64,000 nucleotides of DNA from an uncultured Oscillospiraceae bacterium (GCA_900541905.1 UQLQ01000004.1:1-64000), one strand, 5' to 3'; positions 11,759 through 21,691 are shown, counted from the first letter of the stretch. Made by a program: numbers and translations. Notes: a model not told the origin generated them from the sequence alone.

Positions 11759-11832
11759 CGTATACCCCTTTCAATGTACGAAACACCATTCATATAACAT
11801 TCATTTCGTTTCCACATATCATAATTATTCAT

Positions 11833-11861
11833 ATTATCTAATATTTTCAATTCCTTGTCAA
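11833..11861 (-). promoter_or_regulatory. Promoter of acn-icd-rex
   Basis: On the minus strand TTGACA (11861-11856), a 17-nt spacer and GATAAT (11838-11833) lie about 75 nt upstream of acn. Confidence 0.6.
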
Positions 11862-12159
11862 CTTTTAATGACGGTTTTTGAAGTACTTATATCAATGATT
11901 AAGGCTGTTTTTTTCATCTGATTTTTTATTTTTATAAAGTTAAGGCAGGCTGCATTCCTCCGGTAATTATTATTTTTTATCAAAATATCTTGTCTGTTTA
12001 CAGTTCAAGTGGTATAACAACTGTACACACGGGGTACAAATTCAATGTGAATCGAAATTTTATTATCATCGTCTAAAATACCTGAGATATGTTATTATTG
12101 TTTTAGTGCAAATAATTTTCAAAAATGTGATAGCAGCACAACAAAAATAGAAAGAAACA
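11862..12159. other. A/T-rich intergenic spacer between the divergent acn and tepA operons
   Basis: I see no gene here. It contains a GGTATAACAACTG stretch (12011-12023) similar to the segment that follows the -10 box of repeat copies elsewhere, so it may be a relic of another repeat copy. No convincing Rex operator was found. Confidence 0.5.
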
Positions 12160-12250
12160 TCTTGAAATTTTTAGAATTTTGATTGTCGTCAAAAACGTTT
12201 TAGATGTTGATTCGTAAAAAATTGCTTCACAAATTTTTTTATGCTATAAT
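12160..12250 (+). repeat. Promoter-bearing dispersed repeat, copy A (upstream of tepA-ftsK)
   Basis: The unit contains a conserved AAAACGTTTTA block (from 12192). A decayed palindrome AAAAATTGcttCACAAATTTTT follows, then the extended -10 promoter TTGCTT (12222-12227), N17, TGCTATAAT with TATAAT at 12245-12250. The distance from ACGTTTTA to TATAAT is 50 nt, against 49 nt in the copies at 49.8 kb. It should drive tepA. Confidence 0.7.
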
Positions 12251-12351
12251 ACTTTGATAGCAATATTACATAGACGAGTTTGGAAAATTTTTATTTTTAC
12301 GTATGATTTCCTTTGTTTTACGGCACACTATGTGCTGTAGGAGGTGTTTTG

Positions 12352-13254
12352 ATGAACCAACATCAAAATTCAGAACAGCGTCATACAACAAGCAAAACGA
12401 ATTCCTTTCATTTTGAAGATGCTTATGTCAATCTTGCGTATGAAAACAATTCCAATTCCCCCGATGATACACAGCAGAACAATGATGACCCGCAAATGGA
12501 TAAAATTCAAGAGTTGGGTTCTGTGCTGACTGATAACGGAAAGCATAAAATTCATTGTTTGACCATTATCGGACAAATAGAAGGGCATTATGTATTGCCG
12601 AGTCAGAATAAAACAACCAAATATGAGCACATCATTCCACAGTTGGTGGCCATTGAAGAAGAACCTGAAATCGAAGGACTCTTAATATTGCTCAATACGG
12701 TAGGCGGAGATGTGGAAGCCGGGCTGGCTTTGGCAGAGCTGTTTGCAGGCATGAAAAAGCCAACGGTTTCCCTGGTGCTTGGAGGAGGCCATTCTATTGG
12801 CGTTCCCCTTGCGGTAGCGGCACAAAAATCGTTTATTGCGCCGTCTGCAACCATGACGATACATCCTGTACGTATGAACGGTTTAACATTAGGCGTTCCG
12901 CAGACGTTTGAATACTTTCAAAAGATGCAGCAGCGTATTACAACGTTTGTAAGCAAGCATTCCAAAATGAACCCTGAACGTTTTTATCAGTTGGCTATGA
13001 ACACAGAAGAGCTGGTGATGGACGTAGGTACTGTATTGGATGGTCCCGATGCGGTAAAAGAAGGATTGATTGACGGTCTTGGCAGCTTATCCGATGCACT
13101 GGAATGTTTATATGAAATGATTGATAACAATAAAAAAGAGCATGGACATGCAGAACACACAGAAGATAAACCTTCTGTAGAAGAGCAGCCTGCTGTGAAA
13201 TCAAGCCATGCTGATACAGAAAAGAAAACAAAAAAACGAACAACGAAAAAATAA
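12352..13254 (+). CDS. tepA: ClpP-like serine protease, TepA/translocation-enhancing type
   Basis: The 300-residue protein has a Clp/crotonase-fold protease core at about residues 65-265, flanked by a low-complexity N-terminus and a Lys-rich C-terminal tail. The catalytic serine is probably S148 in GGGHSIGVP, with H171 in MTIHPVRM, matching ClpP spacing. Members next to ftsK/spoIIIE correspond to Bacillus YmfB/TepA; the Bacillus name reflects a reported role in protein export. ATG 12352 follows AGGAGGTG; an earlier in-frame start is less likely. It is 82 nt ahead of ftsK in the same direction. Confidence 0.85.
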   Translation: MNQHQNSEQRHTTSKTNSFHFEDAYVNLAYENNSNSPDDTQQNNDDPQMDKIQELGSVLTDNGKHKIHCLTIIGQIEGHYVLPSQNKTTKYEHIIPQLVAIEEEPEIEGLLILLNTVGGDVEAGLALAELFAGMKKPTVSLVLGGGHSIGVPLAVAAQKSFIAPSATMTIHPVRMNGLTLGVPQTFEYFQKMQQRITTFVSKHSKMNPERFYQLAMNTEELVMDVGTVLDGPDAVKEGLIDGLGSLSDALECLYEMIDNNKKEHGHAEHTEDKPSVEEQPAVKSSHADTEKKTKKRTTKK

Positions 13255-13336
13255 GAAAAGGAAGGCATGTTGGGGAAATACCCATAAATGCCTGCCTTGT
13301 TTACATATGGTATAACGAAAAACAAGAGGTGAGACA

Positions 13337-16069
13337 GTGGCACAACGAACGAACAAAAAGCCGGCTAATACCAAAACAAAACGAACACAAGCAGTAAAAA
13401 AGAATACGCAGACAAAGACAAGAGCTGCTGCGCGAAAACCTCGTGACCAAGAAGTACATAAACAACGCAATCAGATTGTAGCTATTTTATTATTTGCATT
13501 TTCCGTTTTTCTGGGATGTTTGGTATGTATCCAAGGAGAAAGCGCTTGGGCATGGATGCATCATGCGTTTTTAGGCTTATTTGGCATTATGTCATTGGCA
13601 TGGCCAATTTTACTTTGTTACATATCAATTGTAATTGCCTTTGGAAGAACACAGGCACGAGCAGTATCGCGCATTGTTATGACAGTAATATTAATTGTCG
13701 TGCTGTGTGCTACGGTTTATATTTATACGGTAACGGAAGAGCAGCAAAAACTACCGTTTACCATGAACATGACAAGATTATATGACCAAGGTGCCATGAA
13801 CTCAGGCGCAGGTATCTTCAGTGGTTTGTTTGGTATTCCGATTGTATCCATTTTGGGTTTTACCGGTGCCAAAATCGTGATTCTGATTGTACTGTTTGTC
13901 ATGCTGATGGTATTAACTGGTATGACACTGCCAAGTTTAGTTCATGCATTTACAAAGCCTGCTGCCAAAGTGGCATCTAATATTCATGAAGCAAAAGAGC
14001 GCAAAGCTGCGCAAAAAGAATATATCAAAGCAGAATACACAGAGCCTCCTTTGTATCAAAACAATCGAAAAAATGATTCAGCTCCCATTGACATTGCTTT
14101 GGACGATGATGAAATCCCTGCTTATATGAAATATCAGCCAAAGCCTACCAAAAAAACAAAAAGCGAGAAATTAAAGAAACTGGAAAAGGTATTCAACTTT
14201 GGAGGTCAAACTGGAGATATCGTCGAACAAGAAGAAAACGGACAGAATAAGTTAGACTTTTTAGATGTTGAAATTGACCCGTCAAAGATTACACCACCGC
14301 CTGTCGTTCGTGTTGACCATCCGGAACAAGCAGATGTGACACATGCCACTGTATCTTCTGCTATTGATATCCCTTTAGACGAACCAAAGCAGCAGGAAAC
14401 AACTCCTGTAAGGGAAGATGTTGAAGAGGTTTCCGTATCTGCTCCAGAGCATTCGGAAACCGCCGCAGAAGCTGCTGCATTTGCAGCAAAGGCAGTGGAG
14501 AAAGCAACCGCTGATGTACCTGCTACCGTAGAACAGCAGAAAGAGGCTGAGAAAAAGAATACATATCAATTTCCTCCTGTTTCTATGCTCGAGGTAAGTA
14601 AAGAACTGGATACACGCAATGTAACGGAAGAATTGCAGGTAAACGGCCAATTGTTGGTGGAAACATTAAAAAGCTTTGGCGTTCAAACCAAAATTTTAGA
14701 TATCAGCCGCGGTCCTGCCGTAACTCGATATGAGTTGCAGCCTGCCGCAGGTGTGAAAATCAGCAAAATTACAAATTTGGCAGACGATATTGCCATGAAT
14801 CTTGCCGCGTCAGGCGTGCGTATTGAAGCGCCAATTCCAGGAAAAGCCGCTGTCGGCATTGAAGTTCCAAACAAAAATGTAGGTGTTGTGCGTATGCGTG
14901 ACTTGGTAGAATCCAATCGTTTTTGTTCTGCACCAAGCAAATTGACTGTTGCGCTGGGACGTGATATTTCGGGACAAGTGACCGTAGCCGACCTTGCCAA
15001 AATGCCGCACTTGCTCATTGCGGGTTCCACAGGTTCCGGTAAATCCGTTTGCATTAACTCACTGATTATCAGTTTGCTGTATAAGGCAACGCCTGATGAG
15101 GTCCGATTTTTAATGGTAGACCCTAAGGTGGTAGAGTTGGGTATTTATAACGGTATTCCGCATTTGTTGGTGCCTGTTGTGACAGACCCGCGTAAAGCTG
15201 CGGGTGCATTGGGATGGGCAGTGACAGAAATGCTCAACCGTTACAAAATGTTCGCCGACAACAATGTGCGCGACTTGGCTTCCTTTAACCGTTTGATTGG
15301 GGATAAAGAAGAATATGTGCGTGATGATGGCGTTACGTTAAAGAAAATGCCCCAGATTGTGATTATCATTGACGAGTTGGCCGACCTGATGATGGCAGCG
15401 CCCAATGAAGTAGAAGACTCCATATGCCGTTTGGCGCAAATGGCGCGTGCGGCAGGTATGCACTTGGTGATTGCCACACAGCGTCCGTCTGTTGACGTTA
15501 TCACAGGTATTATCAAAGCAAATATTCCAAGCCGTATTGCATTTGCGGTTTCTTCTCAAATTGATTCCCGTACCATTTTGGATATGGGCGGAGCCGAAAA
15601 GTTACTGGGACGGGGCGATATGCTGTTTGCCCCAATGGGTTCGCAAAAGCCGCTTCGTGTACAAGGGTGTTATGTGGATGACCGTGAAATTGAGTCCATT
15701 GTGAATTTTGTGAAAAAATCAAAACCGTCAGAATATGACCAATCTGTCATAGAAGGTATTGAGAAAAATGCAGTAGCGGAAAAATCCAAAGGAGATGAGG
15801 ATACTGCCGATGCAAAGAGCACAGACCCTATGATGGATGAAGCGATTAAATGCGTTGTAGAAGCAGGACAAGCTTCTACTTCATTGCTGCAAAGACGGTT
15901 ACGCCTGGGCTATGCAAGAGCGGGTCGTTTGATTGATGAAATGGAACAAATGGGCATTGTAGGTCCCCATGAAGGTTCTAAGCCGCGTCAGGTGTTGATT
16001 ACCTATCAACAATGGCTGGAAATGACCATGCAAAAGAATGACGCTGCAAATGAGGATACGGAAGAATAA
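13337..16069 (+). CDS. ftsK: DNA translocase FtsK/SpoIIIE
   Basis: This hexameric ATPase pumps DNA during cell division or into the forespore. The 910-residue protein has a basic N-terminus, four or five membrane helices (about residues 45-210), a long acidic linker, and the alpha/beta motor with Walker A GSTGSGKS (563-570) and Walker [12 protein letters not shown] (Asp679). It ends with the gamma winged-helix domain (about 835-895, [18 protein letters not shown]) that reads KOPS/SRS sites. The GTG start has a GAGGTGAG site. It is followed 18 nt later by the YgiQ gene. Confidence 0.96.
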   Translation: MAQRTNKKPANTKTKRTQAVKKNTQTKTRAAARKPRDQEVHKQRNQIVAILLFAFSVFLGCLVCIQGESAWAWMHHAFLGLFGIMSLAWPILLCYISIVIAFGRTQARAVSRIVMTVILIVVLCATVYIYTVTEEQQKLPFTMNMTRLYDQGAMNSGAGIFSGLFGIPIVSILGFTGAKIVILIVLFVMLMVLTGMTLPSLVHAFTKPAAKVASNIHEAKERKAAQKEYIKAEYTEPPLYQNNRKNDSAPIDIALDDDEIPAYMKYQPKPTKKTKSEKLKKLEKVFNFGGQTGDIVEQEENGQNKLDFLDVEIDPSKITPPPVVRVDHPEQADVTHATVSSAIDIPLDEPKQQETTPVREDVEEVSVSAPEHSETAAEAAAFAAKAVEKATADVPATVEQQKEAEKKNTYQFPPVSMLEVSKELDTRNVTEELQVNGQLLVETLKSFGVQTKILDISRGPAVTRYELQPAAGVKISKITNLADDIAMNLAASGVRIEAPIPGKAAVGIEVPNKNVGVVRMRDLVESNRFCSAPSKLTVALGRDISGQVTVADLAKMPHLLIAGSTGSGKSVCINSLIISLLYKATPDEVRFLMVDPKVVELGIYNGIPHLLVPVVTDPRKAAGALGWAVTEMLNRYKMFADNNVRDLASFNRLIGDKEEYVRDDGVTLKKMPQIVIIIDELADLMMAAPNEVEDSICRLAQMARAAGMHLVIATQRPSVDVITGIIKANIPSRIAFAVSSQIDSRTILDMGGAEKLLGRGDMLFAPMGSQKPLRVQGCYVDDREIESIVNFVKKSKPSEYDQSVIEGIEKNAVAEKSKGDEDTADAKSTDPMMDEAIKCVVEAGQASTSLLQRRLRLGYARAGRLIDEMEQMGIVGPHEGSKPRQVLITYQQWLEMTMQKNDAANEDTEE

Positions 16070-16087
16070 AAAAGGAGGTGTGCTGAA

Positions 16088-17983
16088 ATGGCATTTTTGC
16101 CGACCACAAAACAAGAGATAGAACAGCTGGGCTGGGATGTGCCTGATTTTGTATTGGTAACAGGAGATGCTTATGTAGACCATCCAACTTTTGGCGTAGC
16201 AATTATTTCTCGCTTGTTGGAAAGTTACGGTTATAAAATTTCCATTTTGGCACAGCCTGACTGGCGCACCGACCGCGATTTTACAAGATTTGGACAGCCG
16301 AAATTAGGATTTATGGTCACTGCGGGCAATATCGATTCCATGGTTGCCCACTATACCGCTGCCAGAAGAAAACGCAGCGACGACGCTTATTCCCCCGGAG
16401 GAAAGGCAGGAAAACGTCCTGACCGTGCCGTTACGGTGTATACCAAAAAGATAAAAGAAATTTATCCTGATTCCCCCGTAGTCATTGCAGGTTTGGAGGC
16501 CTCCCTCAGACGTTTTGCCCATTATGATTATTGGGATAACAGGATTCGTCCCTCTGTTTTGATTGAATCCGGGGCAGACCTACTCTCCTTTGGTATGGGA
16601 GAGAAACAAACCATAGAAATTGCCTCCCGTTTACTGCAGGGCGAACCGATTTGTACACTGACGAATATTAAAGGAACTTGTTATGCCGTACCTGCCAACG
16701 AATATAAACCGGGACCTGCAGTAGAATGTCCCAGTTATGAGCAGGTATGTCAGTCAAAGCGGGAGTACGCAATTTCCTGCCGCAAACAGCAGGATGAGCA
16801 GGACGCAGTACGCGGAAAAAAATTGATACAACGACATGGGGATATGATAGTGGTACAAAATCCGCCTATGCCGCCGCTGTCTCAAGAAGAATTTGACAAG
16901 GTGTATGAATTGCCGTTTGAACGGGCGTATCATCCAAGTTATGAAAAAGAGGGAGGCGTACCTTCCATTCAGGAAGTAGAGTTTTCCATTACGCATAACC
17001 GCGGCTGTTTCGGCGCCTGCAACTTTTGTGCCATTGCATTTCATCAGGGCAGAGAAATTACTGCCAGAAGTGAAGCGTCCGTATTAAGAGAAGCGAAAAC
17101 ATTAACTGAAATGCCGAACTTTAAAGGATACATTCATGATGTAGGTGGTCCGACTGCTAACTTTAGAAGTCTGTCTTGTGATAAACAAATCAAACATGGT
17201 TTGTGCAAGGCAAAGAAATGCTTGGCGCCAACCCCATGTAAATTATTGAAAGTAGATCATTCCGAATACTTACATATGCTGAGAAAGTTGCGTGCGGTTC
17301 CGAAAGTAAAAAAAGTATTTATTCGTTCGGGAATTCGTTATGATTATCTCATGCAGGATTCTGATGAAAGTTTCTTTAAAGAATTGGTGCAGCATCACGT
17401 CAGCGGACAGTTAAAAGTAGCGCCTGAGCATTGTTCCGCCAATGTGTTGGACCATATGGGAAAACCGCATATTGAAGCGTACAAAGCGTTTCAAAAACGG
17501 TTTTATCAAATCACAAAGTCCATTGGAAAAGAACAATATTTGGTTCCGTATTTGATGTCCTCTCACCCGGGCAGTACGCTAAAGGACGCTGTGGCGCTGG
17601 CTTTGTTCTTAAAGCAGGAGAATCTGCGTCCCGAACAGGTACAGGATTTTTATCCGACTCCGGGTACCATTTCTACGTGTATGTTTTATACAGAGCTGAA
17701 TCCATATACATTAGAAAAGGTTTACGTACCCAAAACAGACAAAGAAAAAGCAATGCAGCGAGCATTGTTGCAATATTTTAATCCAAAAAACAAAGCGTTG
17801 GTAATCGAAGCGTTGAAAGCTGCGGGGCGTTCTGACTTAATCGGTAATGATGCAAAGTGTTTGGTACGCCCAATGCAACCGCAACAAAGCGCGTCCAAAG
17901 GGGGACAGGCTGAATCATGGAAGAAAAAGAAAAGAAGTCCGCTGCGGAACATTCACGCCAAAAAGTCCAAAAAAGGACGCTGA
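16088..17983 (+). CDS. YgiQ family radical SAM protein
   Basis: The 631-residue protein has the YgiQ layout. An N-terminal UPF0313 domain (FVLVTGDAYVDHPTFG near residue 20) is followed by a radical SAM core with the [4Fe-4S] motif C307-x3-C311-x2-C314 (RGCFGACNFC). A C-terminal DUF3362-like region has FYPTPGTISTCMFYT. The reaction catalysed is unknown. ATG 16088 follows AAAGGAGGTG. The last 67 nt overlap the next gene in another frame, so translation of the two is probably coupled. Confidence 0.9.
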   Translation: MAFLPTTKQEIEQLGWDVPDFVLVTGDAYVDHPTFGVAIISRLLESYGYKISILAQPDWRTDRDFTRFGQPKLGFMVTAGNIDSMVAHYTAARRKRSDDAYSPGGKAGKRPDRAVTVYTKKIKEIYPDSPVVIAGLEASLRRFAHYDYWDNRIRPSVLIESGADLLSFGMGEKQTIEIASRLLQGEPICTLTNIKGTCYAVPANEYKPGPAVECPSYEQVCQSKREYAISCRKQQDEQDAVRGKKLIQRHGDMIVVQNPPMPPLSQEEFDKVYELPFERAYHPSYEKEGGVPSIQEVEFSITHNRGCFGACNFCAIAFHQGREITARSEASVLREAKTLTEMPNFKGYIHDVGGPTANFRSLSCDKQIKHGLCKAKKCLAPTPCKLLKVDHSEYLHMLRKLRAVPKVKKVFIRSGIRYDYLMQDSDESFFKELVQHHVSGQLKVAPEHCSANVLDHMGKPHIEAYKAFQKRFYQITKSIGKEQYLVPYLMSSHPGSTLKDAVALALFLKQENLRPEQVQDFYPTPGTISTCMFYTELNPYTLEKVYVPKTDKEKAMQRALLQYFNPKNKALVIEALKAAGRSDLIGNDAKCLVRPMQPQQSASKGGQAESWKKKKRSPLRNIHAKKSKKGR

Positions 17984-18867
17984 TTTACAGCCTGGTTGCC
18001 GTAGGTTTTGCTTTGGCCGTTGTACTTAGCTTTGCATTGGCAGGCCGGTGGAGTACCATTTTCGGTTGGGTGGGATTAGGTCACTTTTCGCAGACTGCGA
18101 AAGACGCACCATTTTCTCTGCATGTGCTGGATGTGGGAAAAGCAGACGCTATGGTAGTTTCCTGTCATGATAAAACCATAGTCATTGACGGAGGCACCAC
18201 AGACGGAGGAGATACGCTGACTACTTACCTGCAGCAAATGGATATTTCTCAAATTGATTTGGTCATCAATACCCATCCGGATAACGACCATTTACAGGGC
18301 TTAAAGCAAGTTGGAGAACACTTTACAGTCAATCAAATGATTGTGCCCGACTTGCCGCAGGATTTGCTGCCTTCTACAGATGAATATCTATCGACAATGG
18401 AAGTATATCAGGAGAAAGATGTCCCAATCAAACAAGCAGTACCCAATGAGACGGTTTGGCTTGATGAATTAAAGATTGAGTTTTTAGCGCCGTTACAGTT
18501 TTATGATACAATGAATAATAATTCTGTTGTGGTAAAACTAACCTACGGTGATACTTCCTTTTTAATGATGGGTGACGCAGAAAAAGAGGAAGAGCAAGAT
18601 TTGCTAAACAGTGGTGCGAATTTGCAAGCAGATGTCATTAAAATTGGACATCATGGCAGTAAGACTTCCACAACGCAGGAGTTTTTAAATGCAGTACAGC
18701 CCAATATGGCAGTGATTTCTGTAGGACCGGACAAAAATGAACTGCCAAAATCCGAAGTGCTGCAAAGACTTGAGAAATCCAATGTAAAAACATATCGTAC
18801 AGATAGTTCAGGCACTGTTATTTTTATGAGCGATGGCGCTGACATTACCGTTGCAACAGAACAATAA
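17917..18867 (+). CDS. Membrane-anchored metallo-beta-lactamase (ComEC C-terminal-like)
   Basis: The 316-residue protein has one N-terminal helix (about residues 22-45) and an external metallo-beta-lactamase domain. It shows HVLDVGKADAMVV, the metal motif THPDNDHLQG (in place of the canonical HxHxDH), MMGDAEKEEE and IGHHGSKTSTTQEF. This matches stand-alone ComEC/Rec2-like hydrolases, for which nuclease activity on DNA at the cell surface is plausible but unproven. It begins inside the ygiQ-like gene and is followed 14 nt later by a DUF3006 gene, a common pairing. Confidence 0.88.
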   Translation: MEEKEKKSAAEHSRQKVQKRTLIYSLVAVGFALAVVLSFALAGRWSTIFGWVGLGHFSQTAKDAPFSLHVLDVGKADAMVVSCHDKTIVIDGGTTDGGDTLTTYLQQMDISQIDLVINTHPDNDHLQGLKQVGEHFTVNQMIVPDLPQDLLPSTDEYLSTMEVYQEKDVPIKQAVPNETVWLDELKIEFLAPLQFYDTMNNNSVVVKLTYGDTSFLMMGDAEKEEEQDLLNSGANLQADVIKIGHHGSKTSTTQEFLNAVQPNMAVISVGPDKNELPKSEVLQRLEKSNVKTYRTDSSGTVIFMSDGADITVATEQ

Positions 18868-18881
18868 AAGGAGAAAATCAC

Positions 18882-19103
18882 ATGAGCAGAAAAATTGTAA
18901 TCGACCGTTTTGAAGGAACCTATGCTATTTGTGAGGACAAAGACCAAAAGTTTTTTGCAATTGAAATTGCAGAATTGCCGCAGGGAGCAAAAGAAGGCCA
19001 TGTTATTGAAATCAAAGATGATGGCACCCTTGCCATTGACCAGAAGGAAACAGACCTGCGCCGCGAAAAAAATAAAAAATTGCAAAATAGCTTGTGGAAA
19101 TAA
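18882..19103 (+). CDS. DUF3006 family small protein
   Basis: This 73-residue soluble protein begins with KIVIDRFEGTYAICEDKD and has an OB-like strand pattern ending in a charged helix. It belongs to the DUF3006 family, usually found directly after ComEC-like metallo-beta-lactamase genes as here, which suggests they work together. AAAGGAG precedes ATG 18882. No catalytic residues are evident. Confidence 0.85.
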   Translation: MSRKIVIDRFEGTYAICEDKDQKFFAIEIAELPQGAKEGHVIEIKDDGTLAIDQKETDLRREKNKKLQNSLWK

Positions 19104-19119
19104 ACATGAGATACAGAAA

Positions 19120-19165
19120 AGAACCTCTATGCATAAGAGACGGATATGCATAGAGGTTCTTTTTA
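19120..19165. terminator. Bidirectional terminator
   Basis: AGAACCTCTATGCAT pairs with ATGCATAGAGGTTCT (15 bp), followed by TTTTTATC. It separates the DUF3006 gene from the convergent aldehyde dehydrogenase gene. Confidence 0.85.
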
Positions 19166-19166
19166 T

Positions 19167-20534
19167 CTATTTTAGAAAAGTTTTCAGCAATGTTTCTTTG
19201 AAAGAAGTATAGGGCGCATAGCGAATTGGAATATCCAAACGATTGGATTTTTTTAAAATACTTTTTTGATGGCTGAATGTAAGGAAAGATTGTTTTCCGT
19301 GATAACTGCCCATACCGCTTTCACCAACGCCCCCAAACGGAAGGTGGTGTGATGCTAAGTGCATAATGGTGTCGTTGATACAGCCTCCGCCAAAAGATAA
19401 ACTTTGTAAAATTCGTTTTTGTGTGGCTTTGCAGTTGCTGAATAAATATAATGCCAAAGGTTTTGGGCGGGAACGTATCCAAGTAATAACATCTTCTATA
19501 TCATGATATGTCAAAAGAGGAAGAATCGGGCCGAATATTTCTTCCTGCATGACAGGAGAATCAGGATGCACGTTGTCCAAGATGGTAGGCGCAATTTGTC
19601 CATGTTCATTACCTACACCTCCCGTTATGATTTCCTGACCGTCCTTCAAATCCATAAGGCGGTGAAAATGTTTTTCATTGATAATTTTAGGATAGTTCTG
19701 ATTATCCAGAGGATAGCTTCCCAAGAAATCACTTAAATACTGCTTCATATGATAAATCAGAGATTCTTTTACAGTATTGTGTACATACACATAATCAGGT
19801 GCTACACAGGTTTGACCTGCATTTAACAGTTTGCCGAATACAATCCGTTTTGCCGCCAAAGCAATATTTGCCGTTTCGTCCACAATACAAGGGCTTTTTC
19901 CACCAAGCTCCAAACAAACGGGCGTTAAATGTTTGGAGGCCTTTTCCATGACCAATTTACCCACAGAAGTACTGCCCGTAAAAAAGATAAAGTCGAATTT
20001 TTCTTCCAGCAATAAAGTATTTTCTTCTCGTCCGCCTAAAACAACGGCAATGTGTTTTTCAGAAAAACATTCCGATACCATTTGTTCCATTAATTTGGCA
20101 GTATGCGGTGCGTAAGCGGAGGGTTTTAAAATAGCACAGTTTCCGGCTGCAATTGCTCCAATCAGAGGAACCACGTTTAATTGAAATGGATAGTTCCAAG
20201 GGGCCATAATCAAAGTTATGCCAAGCGGTTCCGGCATGATAAAACTGACCGCAGGGAATTGCGTCATGGGGGTGGATACTCTTTTCGGTCTTGTCCATTC
20301 ATTGAGATGTTCCAATGTATACCGTAGTTCATTTTTTACAATGCCGATTTCCGTCATATAACTCTCAAACGAAGATTTGTTCAAATCAGACTTCAGCGCA
20401 GTATAAATATCATGTTCATGTCTATCTATCCACTTTGCCAAATTGCGCAAAGACTGTTTGCGGAACAGAACGGATTTTGTGGTATCAGTATGAAAAAAAT
20501 CTCGCTGCTGCTGTACAAGTTCTGTAATATTCAT
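19167..20534 (-). CDS. Aldehyde dehydrogenase (class 3/fatty aldehyde type)
   Basis: The protein (455 residues from ATG 20534) oxidises aldehydes with NAD(P). It shows the cofactor region MAPWNYPFQLN, the glycine motif FTGSTSVGK, the general-base Glu in LELGGKSPCIV and the catalytic Cys in NAGQTCVAPD. The short length and C-terminal HLPFGGVGESGMGSYHG are typical of class 3/YwdH-like ALDHs lacking a membrane anchor. A TTG seven codons upstream is an alternative start. It is monocistronic; the natural substrate cannot be read from sequence. Confidence 0.92.
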   Translation of the reverse strand: MNITELVQQQRDFFHTDTTKSVLFRKQSLRNLAKWIDRHEHDIYTALKSDLNKSSFESYMTEIGIVKNELRYTLEHLNEWTRPKRVSTPMTQFPAVSFIMPEPLGITLIMAPWNYPFQLNVVPLIGAIAAGNCAILKPSAYAPHTAKLMEQMVSECFSEKHIAVVLGGREENTLLLEEKFDFIFFTGSTSVGKLVMEKASKHLTPVCLELGGKSPCIVDETANIALAAKRIVFGKLLNAGQTCVAPDYVYVHNTVKESLIYHMKQYLSDFLGSYPLDNQNYPKIINEKHFHRLMDLKDGQEIITGGVGNEHGQIAPTILDNVHPDSPVMQEEIFGPILPLLTYHDIEDVITWIRSRPKPLALYLFSNCKATQKRILQSLSFGGGCINDTIMHLASHHLPFGGVGESGMGSYHGKQSFLTFSHQKSILKKSNRLDIPIRYAPYTSFKETLLKTFLK

Positions 20535-20715
20535 GGGTTTCACCGTTCTTTCCAATAGATTGTTTAAAAACAGTATATACCGTTTTCAAGCAAGTTACAA
20601 CAAAGTAGAAATATGTTTTGACTTTATCTTTTGTTCTGTTTATAATTTTAATCACACAATGCAGAGAAATTTGTCAAATTGTGTGATGGAATCTATCGTA
20701 TTGGGAGGAAGTACA

Positions 20716-20934
20716 ATGCAGTCGATTTTGCTCGGGGTGTACCGCCATTATAAAGGAAATCATTATCAAGTATTGTACTTGGCAAAACACTCCGAAACTT
20801 TGGAGGATATGGTGGTGTATCAAGCGTTATACGGAGAACACGGTATTTGGGTACGTCCTGCTTCTATGTGGAATGAAACAGTGGACTATCAAGGCAAACA
20901 GGTAAAGAGGTTTACGTATATTGAAACAGAATGA
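20716..20934 (+). CDS. DUF1653 domain protein
   Basis: The 72-residue protein (LGVYRHYKGNHYQVLYLAKHSET...VVYQALYGEHGIWVRP) is a clear DUF1653 member, a small SH3-like barrel of unknown function. Start ATG 20716 follows GGGAGGAAG; the long upstream extension in the same frame has no ribosome site and is not expected to be coding. Its last 14 nt overlap the next gene, indicating coupled translation. Confidence 0.9.
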   Translation: MQSILLGVYRHYKGNHYQVLYLAKHSETLEDMVVYQALYGEHGIWVRPASMWNETVDYQGKQVKRFTYIETE

Positions 20935-21667
20935 ACACACATTGGAGCAAATTTGTACGGATTTGTGCAGCAGAGAGAAGAAACGCGGCAGTATTGGTTT
21001 GTTGGGAGAAAAGGTATTGCATGCAGGGTTGAAATTATATTTTGAACCAAATCCTGATTTTCATGAAGTGAAAATCAATGGATTTGTTGCCGACATTTGC
21101 AATGCCAAAGGTATCATTGAAATTCAAACCAGAAATTTAGGAAAATTAAAACGTAAATTGGAAGTATTTTTGGAACAGATGCCGGTTACGATTGTTTATC
21201 CCATTGCACATACCAAATACTTGTGCTGGGTGGACGAAGAGACAGGTGATGTTACAGGCAGGCGGAAATCTCCCAAAACAGGCAGTGCTTGGGATTTGTT
21301 TAGGGAATTGTATCAATTGCGGTCTTTTTTGACACATCCTAATTTTTGTATTTGTGCCGCCTTAATTGACTTAGAGGAATATCGTTTACTCAATGGGTGG
21401 AGCAGAGATAAAAAGAAAGGGTCTACCCGTTATGACCGCATTCCGATTCAGTTGGTCGAATTGATTTATCTCATGACAAAGGAAGATTACCGTGCTATCA
21501 TACCCAATACTTTGCCTAAGAAGTTTACTTCCAAAGATTTTAGTAAAGCTGTTTATATCTCACTGTCGTCTGCCCAGCGAGCATTGCTGATTTTATATCA
21601 GTTGGGTGTCGTACAGCGTGTGGAAAAACAAAAGAATGCATATATTTATGAATTGACAGAATCATAA
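20921..21667 (+). CDS. Uncharacterised protein, possibly a PD-(D/E)XK nuclease fold
   Basis: I do not recognise this 248-residue protein with certainty. It is soluble. The stretch VKINGFVADICNAKGIIEIQTRN has the D-x(n)-E-x-Q order that resembles a PD-(D/E)XK nuclease core (D in VADIC, EIQ in IIEIQT). The C-terminal third (KDFSKAVYISLSSAQRALLILYQLGVVQRV) looks like a winged helix, so it may bind nucleic acid. Translation probably starts at TTG 20921, 10 nt after AAAGAGG and overlapping the DUF1653 stop. No toxin, methylase or phage gene is adjacent. Confidence 0.6.
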   Translation: MKQNEHTLEQICTDLCSREKKRGSIGLLGEKVLHAGLKLYFEPNPDFHEVKINGFVADICNAKGIIEIQTRNLGKLKRKLEVFLEQMPVTIVYPIAHTKYLCWVDEETGDVTGRRKSPKTGSAWDLFRELYQLRSFLTHPNFCICAALIDLEEYRLLNGWSRDKKKGSTRYDRIPIQLVELIYLMTKEDYRAIIPNTLPKKFTSKDFSKAVYISLSSAQRALLILYQLGVVQRVEKQKNAYIYELTES

Positions 21668-21691
21668 ACAGAAGATAAAGGAGAAGTAAAA

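Noticed and set aside
11759..11870. Rex operator upstream of acn
   Set aside because: No TTGTTAA-N-TTAACAA-like inverted repeat was found; only A/T-rich sequence and a sigma-A-type promoter.
12001..12023. A further full copy of the dispersed repeat
   Set aside because: Only GGTATAACAACTG is shared; the palindrome, -35 box and ACGTTTTA block are missing at the expected spacing.
14683..15054. Minus-strand 123-residue frame inside ftsK
   Set aside because: It lies entirely opposite the conserved FtsK motor coding sequence, with no own ribosome site or family resemblance.
20533..20715. Long N-terminal extension of the DUF1653 protein
   Set aside because: It overlaps the divergent aldehyde dehydrogenase start and the promoter region and reads as low-complexity A/T translation; DUF1653 begins at ATG 20716.
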